Of a stretch of 6,297 bases of DNA, positions 4,939-6,297 are shown piece by piece. Every line of letters starts with the position of its first letter. The stretch's first letter is position 1. The notes beneath the pieces are model-generated. The model saw only the letters and a list, made by a program, of their open reading frames with translations. It was not told the origin of the DNA and ran no database searches. The stretch is taken from assembly GCA_023253235.1 (NCBI GenBank), contig JALRHE010000430.1, forward strand, positions 1-6,297, in the 5' to 3' direction. This DNA comes from Steroidobacteraceae bacterium. GTDB lineage: Bacteria; Pseudomonadota; Gammaproteobacteria; Steroidobacterales; Steroidobacteraceae. The position numbers and the translations under genes are program-made.

Positions 4939-6297
4939 GGACGCAAGACCTTGCGCAGTCGCTCGAAGGTCTTCGAACCGTAAGGCGGTTCGAGTCCTAA
5001 CGCGCGGCGCGGGTCCCACCAACCACTTCGATACACCGTAAGCGCGTGACTGAACTGTAAAAATCCCTCGCGTCCGTGGTAGCAACCATATCCCGAGCCG
5101 CCGACGCCACCGAATGGAGCGTCGCTGGCGGCAACATGCATCAAGACGTCGTTGATCGTGACGCCACCCGCGCGAATCTTCTGCAAGATCCTCGCCTCCT
5201 CCAGCGCGTCTCGACCGAAATAATACAAAGCCAAGGGTGAAGGACGCGCATTGATCGCCGCGATTACCTCATCGACTTGCTCATAGGTTCGAATCTGCAA
5301 GATAGGCCCAAAGATTTCAGTACCGGCGATACGGCTCGTCTCCGGCGGATCGATCACTAACGACAATGGCAGTTGACGCGCCGAGGCAGACTCGGTGACG
5401 CCGAGCGTGACGACATCGACATTGCCTCCGGCTAATTCTTGCAACATCGATCGCAGGCGATGTAGCTGCGTGTCGTTGATGATCGCTGTTGATTCGCTCG
5501 CGCCACTTGGCTGCAGCTGAGCGAAAGTCGCACGGGCTTGCGCTAGCAGGTCGGCAAGCCGTGCACGGGGAACATAGACGGTATCTGGGGCGACACAGAT
5601 CTGCCCCGAATTCATGATCTTGCCAATTAGGATTCGGCGCGTGGCGGTCGCCAAGTCAGCCGAGGCACCGATGATGACCGGTGACTTACCACCGAGCTCT
5701 AGCGTGAGTGGCGTGAGGTGTGTCGCTGCAGCGGCGGCGACGAGTCGAGCGACACGATCACTGCCCGTCAGCACCAGATGATCGAACGGCAATGCGCTGA
5801 ACGCCGCCGACGTTTCGGCACCGCCCAACACGACCTCAATCTCATCGCGCGAGAATAACTCGTTGATCGCCTCGCGCAGCAACGCCGATGTCGCAGGCGT
5901 ATTCTCCGAGGGCTTCACTAAGGCTCGATTACCGGCTGCAATCACGAACGCCAAGGGCGAGAGCACGGTGAACAAGGGCACGTTCCAGGTCCCCAATACA
6001 CCGACAACACCCTTGGGAACATGCCTCACTTCGACTCGAGCGCCGAACAGATTGAAGGGGATCACCCCCCTACGACGCTCCGGGCTCATCCAGTCTCGAA
6101 GCTGTTTTTTCGCATAGCGAATCGATTCGGCGCTCGCGAGCAAATCGTTCATCAGACTCGTTTCACGAGAACGACCACCAAAGTCGCGATCGAGGGTATC
6201 GATGAAACGCTCGGCATATCGATCGAGCAGGATTAGCAATCGGTTGAGGCGATCCTCGCGGACGCTCGCCGATACGGGGCGCTCAGCAACATGGGCA
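4935..6297 (-). CDS. Aldehyde dehydrogenase, coniferyl-aldehyde/ALDH3-like, N-terminus beyond window edge
   Basis: The frame is open from the right edge and gives 453 complete residues plus a stop. Counted from the first complete codon, the catalytic parts are intact: Asn105 in TWNVPL, Lys128 in VKPSE, general-base Glu200 in ELGGKSP, nucleophile Cys234 in NSGQICVAPD, and Glu327 in EIFGP. The C-terminal GGSGYGCYHGREGFLQFSH is characteristic of ALDH3-like and coniferyl-aldehyde dehydrogenases. It would oxidise an aldehyde to the acid with NAD(P)+; the substrate is open (fatty, terpenoid or aromatic). A TTG at 6239 could be called as the start, but family-like sequence (ERPVSASVREDRLNRL) continues upstream of it. 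The true start is therefore probably a few residues to a few tens of residues beyond 6297. The stop overlaps the NTF2-like gene's stop by 4 bp. It could supply acids for CoA activation and beta-oxidation by the nearby genes. Confidence 0.93.
   Translation of the reverse strand, partial: AHVAERPVSASVREDRLNRLLILLDRYAERFIDTLDRDFGGRSRETSLMNDLLASAESIRYAKKQLRDWMSPERRRGVIPFNLFGARVEVRHVPKGVVGVLGTWNVPLFTVLSPLAFVIAAGNRALVKPSENTPATSALLREAINELFSRDEIEVVLGGAETSAAFSALPFDHLVLTGSDRVARLVAAAAATHLTPLTLELGGKSPVIIGASADLATATRRILIGKIMNSGQICVAPDTVYVPRARLADLLAQARATFAQLQPSGASESTAIINDTQLHRLRSMLQELAGGNVDVVTLGVTESASARQLPLSLVIDPPETSRIAGTEIFGPILQIRTYEQVDEVIAAINARPSPLALYYFGRDALEEARILQKIRAGGVTINDVLMHVAASDAPFGGVGGSGYGCYHGREGFLQFSHALTVYRSGWWDPRRALGLEPPYGSKTFERLRKVLRP

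Overview
The window is compact bacterial DNA, moderately GC-rich by eye. It carries six protein-coding genes: five on the minus strand and one small gene on the plus strand. The tight spacing, strong Shine-Dalgarno sites and gene families suggest a proteobacterium that degrades lipids, terpenoids or steroid-like compounds. Taxonomy cannot be fixed from the sequence alone. I see no RNA gene, mobile element, CRISPR array or phage gene.

Layout in transcription order on the minus strand. (1) At the right edge (4935-6297) is an aldehyde dehydrogenase of the coniferyl-aldehyde/ALDH3-like type. Its N-terminus runs off the window, and its end shares a 4-bp CTAG with the end of the plus-strand gene. 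(2) A small NTF2/SnoaL-like gene (4561-4938) lies on the plus strand. (3) A 568-residue exported protein of unknown function, probably a beta-propeller (2825-4531), diverges from the small gene across only 29 bp. (4) After an AT-rich 65-bp spacer comes a three-gene run: alpha-methylacyl-CoA racemase (1572-2759), acyl-CoA dehydrogenase (395-1567) and a thiolase cut by the left edge (1-380). Gaps within the run are 4 and 14 bp, and each downstream Shine-Dalgarno site touches or lies inside the end of the preceding gene.

The three-gene run reads as part of a beta-oxidation module for alpha-methyl-branched acyl-CoAs. The racemase would convert the 2R to the 2S epimer. The dehydrogenase, whose predicted catalytic glutamate sits where long-chain and isovaleryl-CoA dehydrogenases have it, would introduce the double bond. 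The thiolase would release propionyl-CoA or acetyl-CoA. Enoyl-CoA hydratase and hydroxyacyl-CoA dehydrogenase are not in the window. The aldehyde dehydrogenase could feed the pathway by oxidising an aldehyde to an acid. The exported protein and the NTF2-like protein are the least explained members. Substrate assignment (isoprenoid, steroid side chain, branched fatty acid) is inference.
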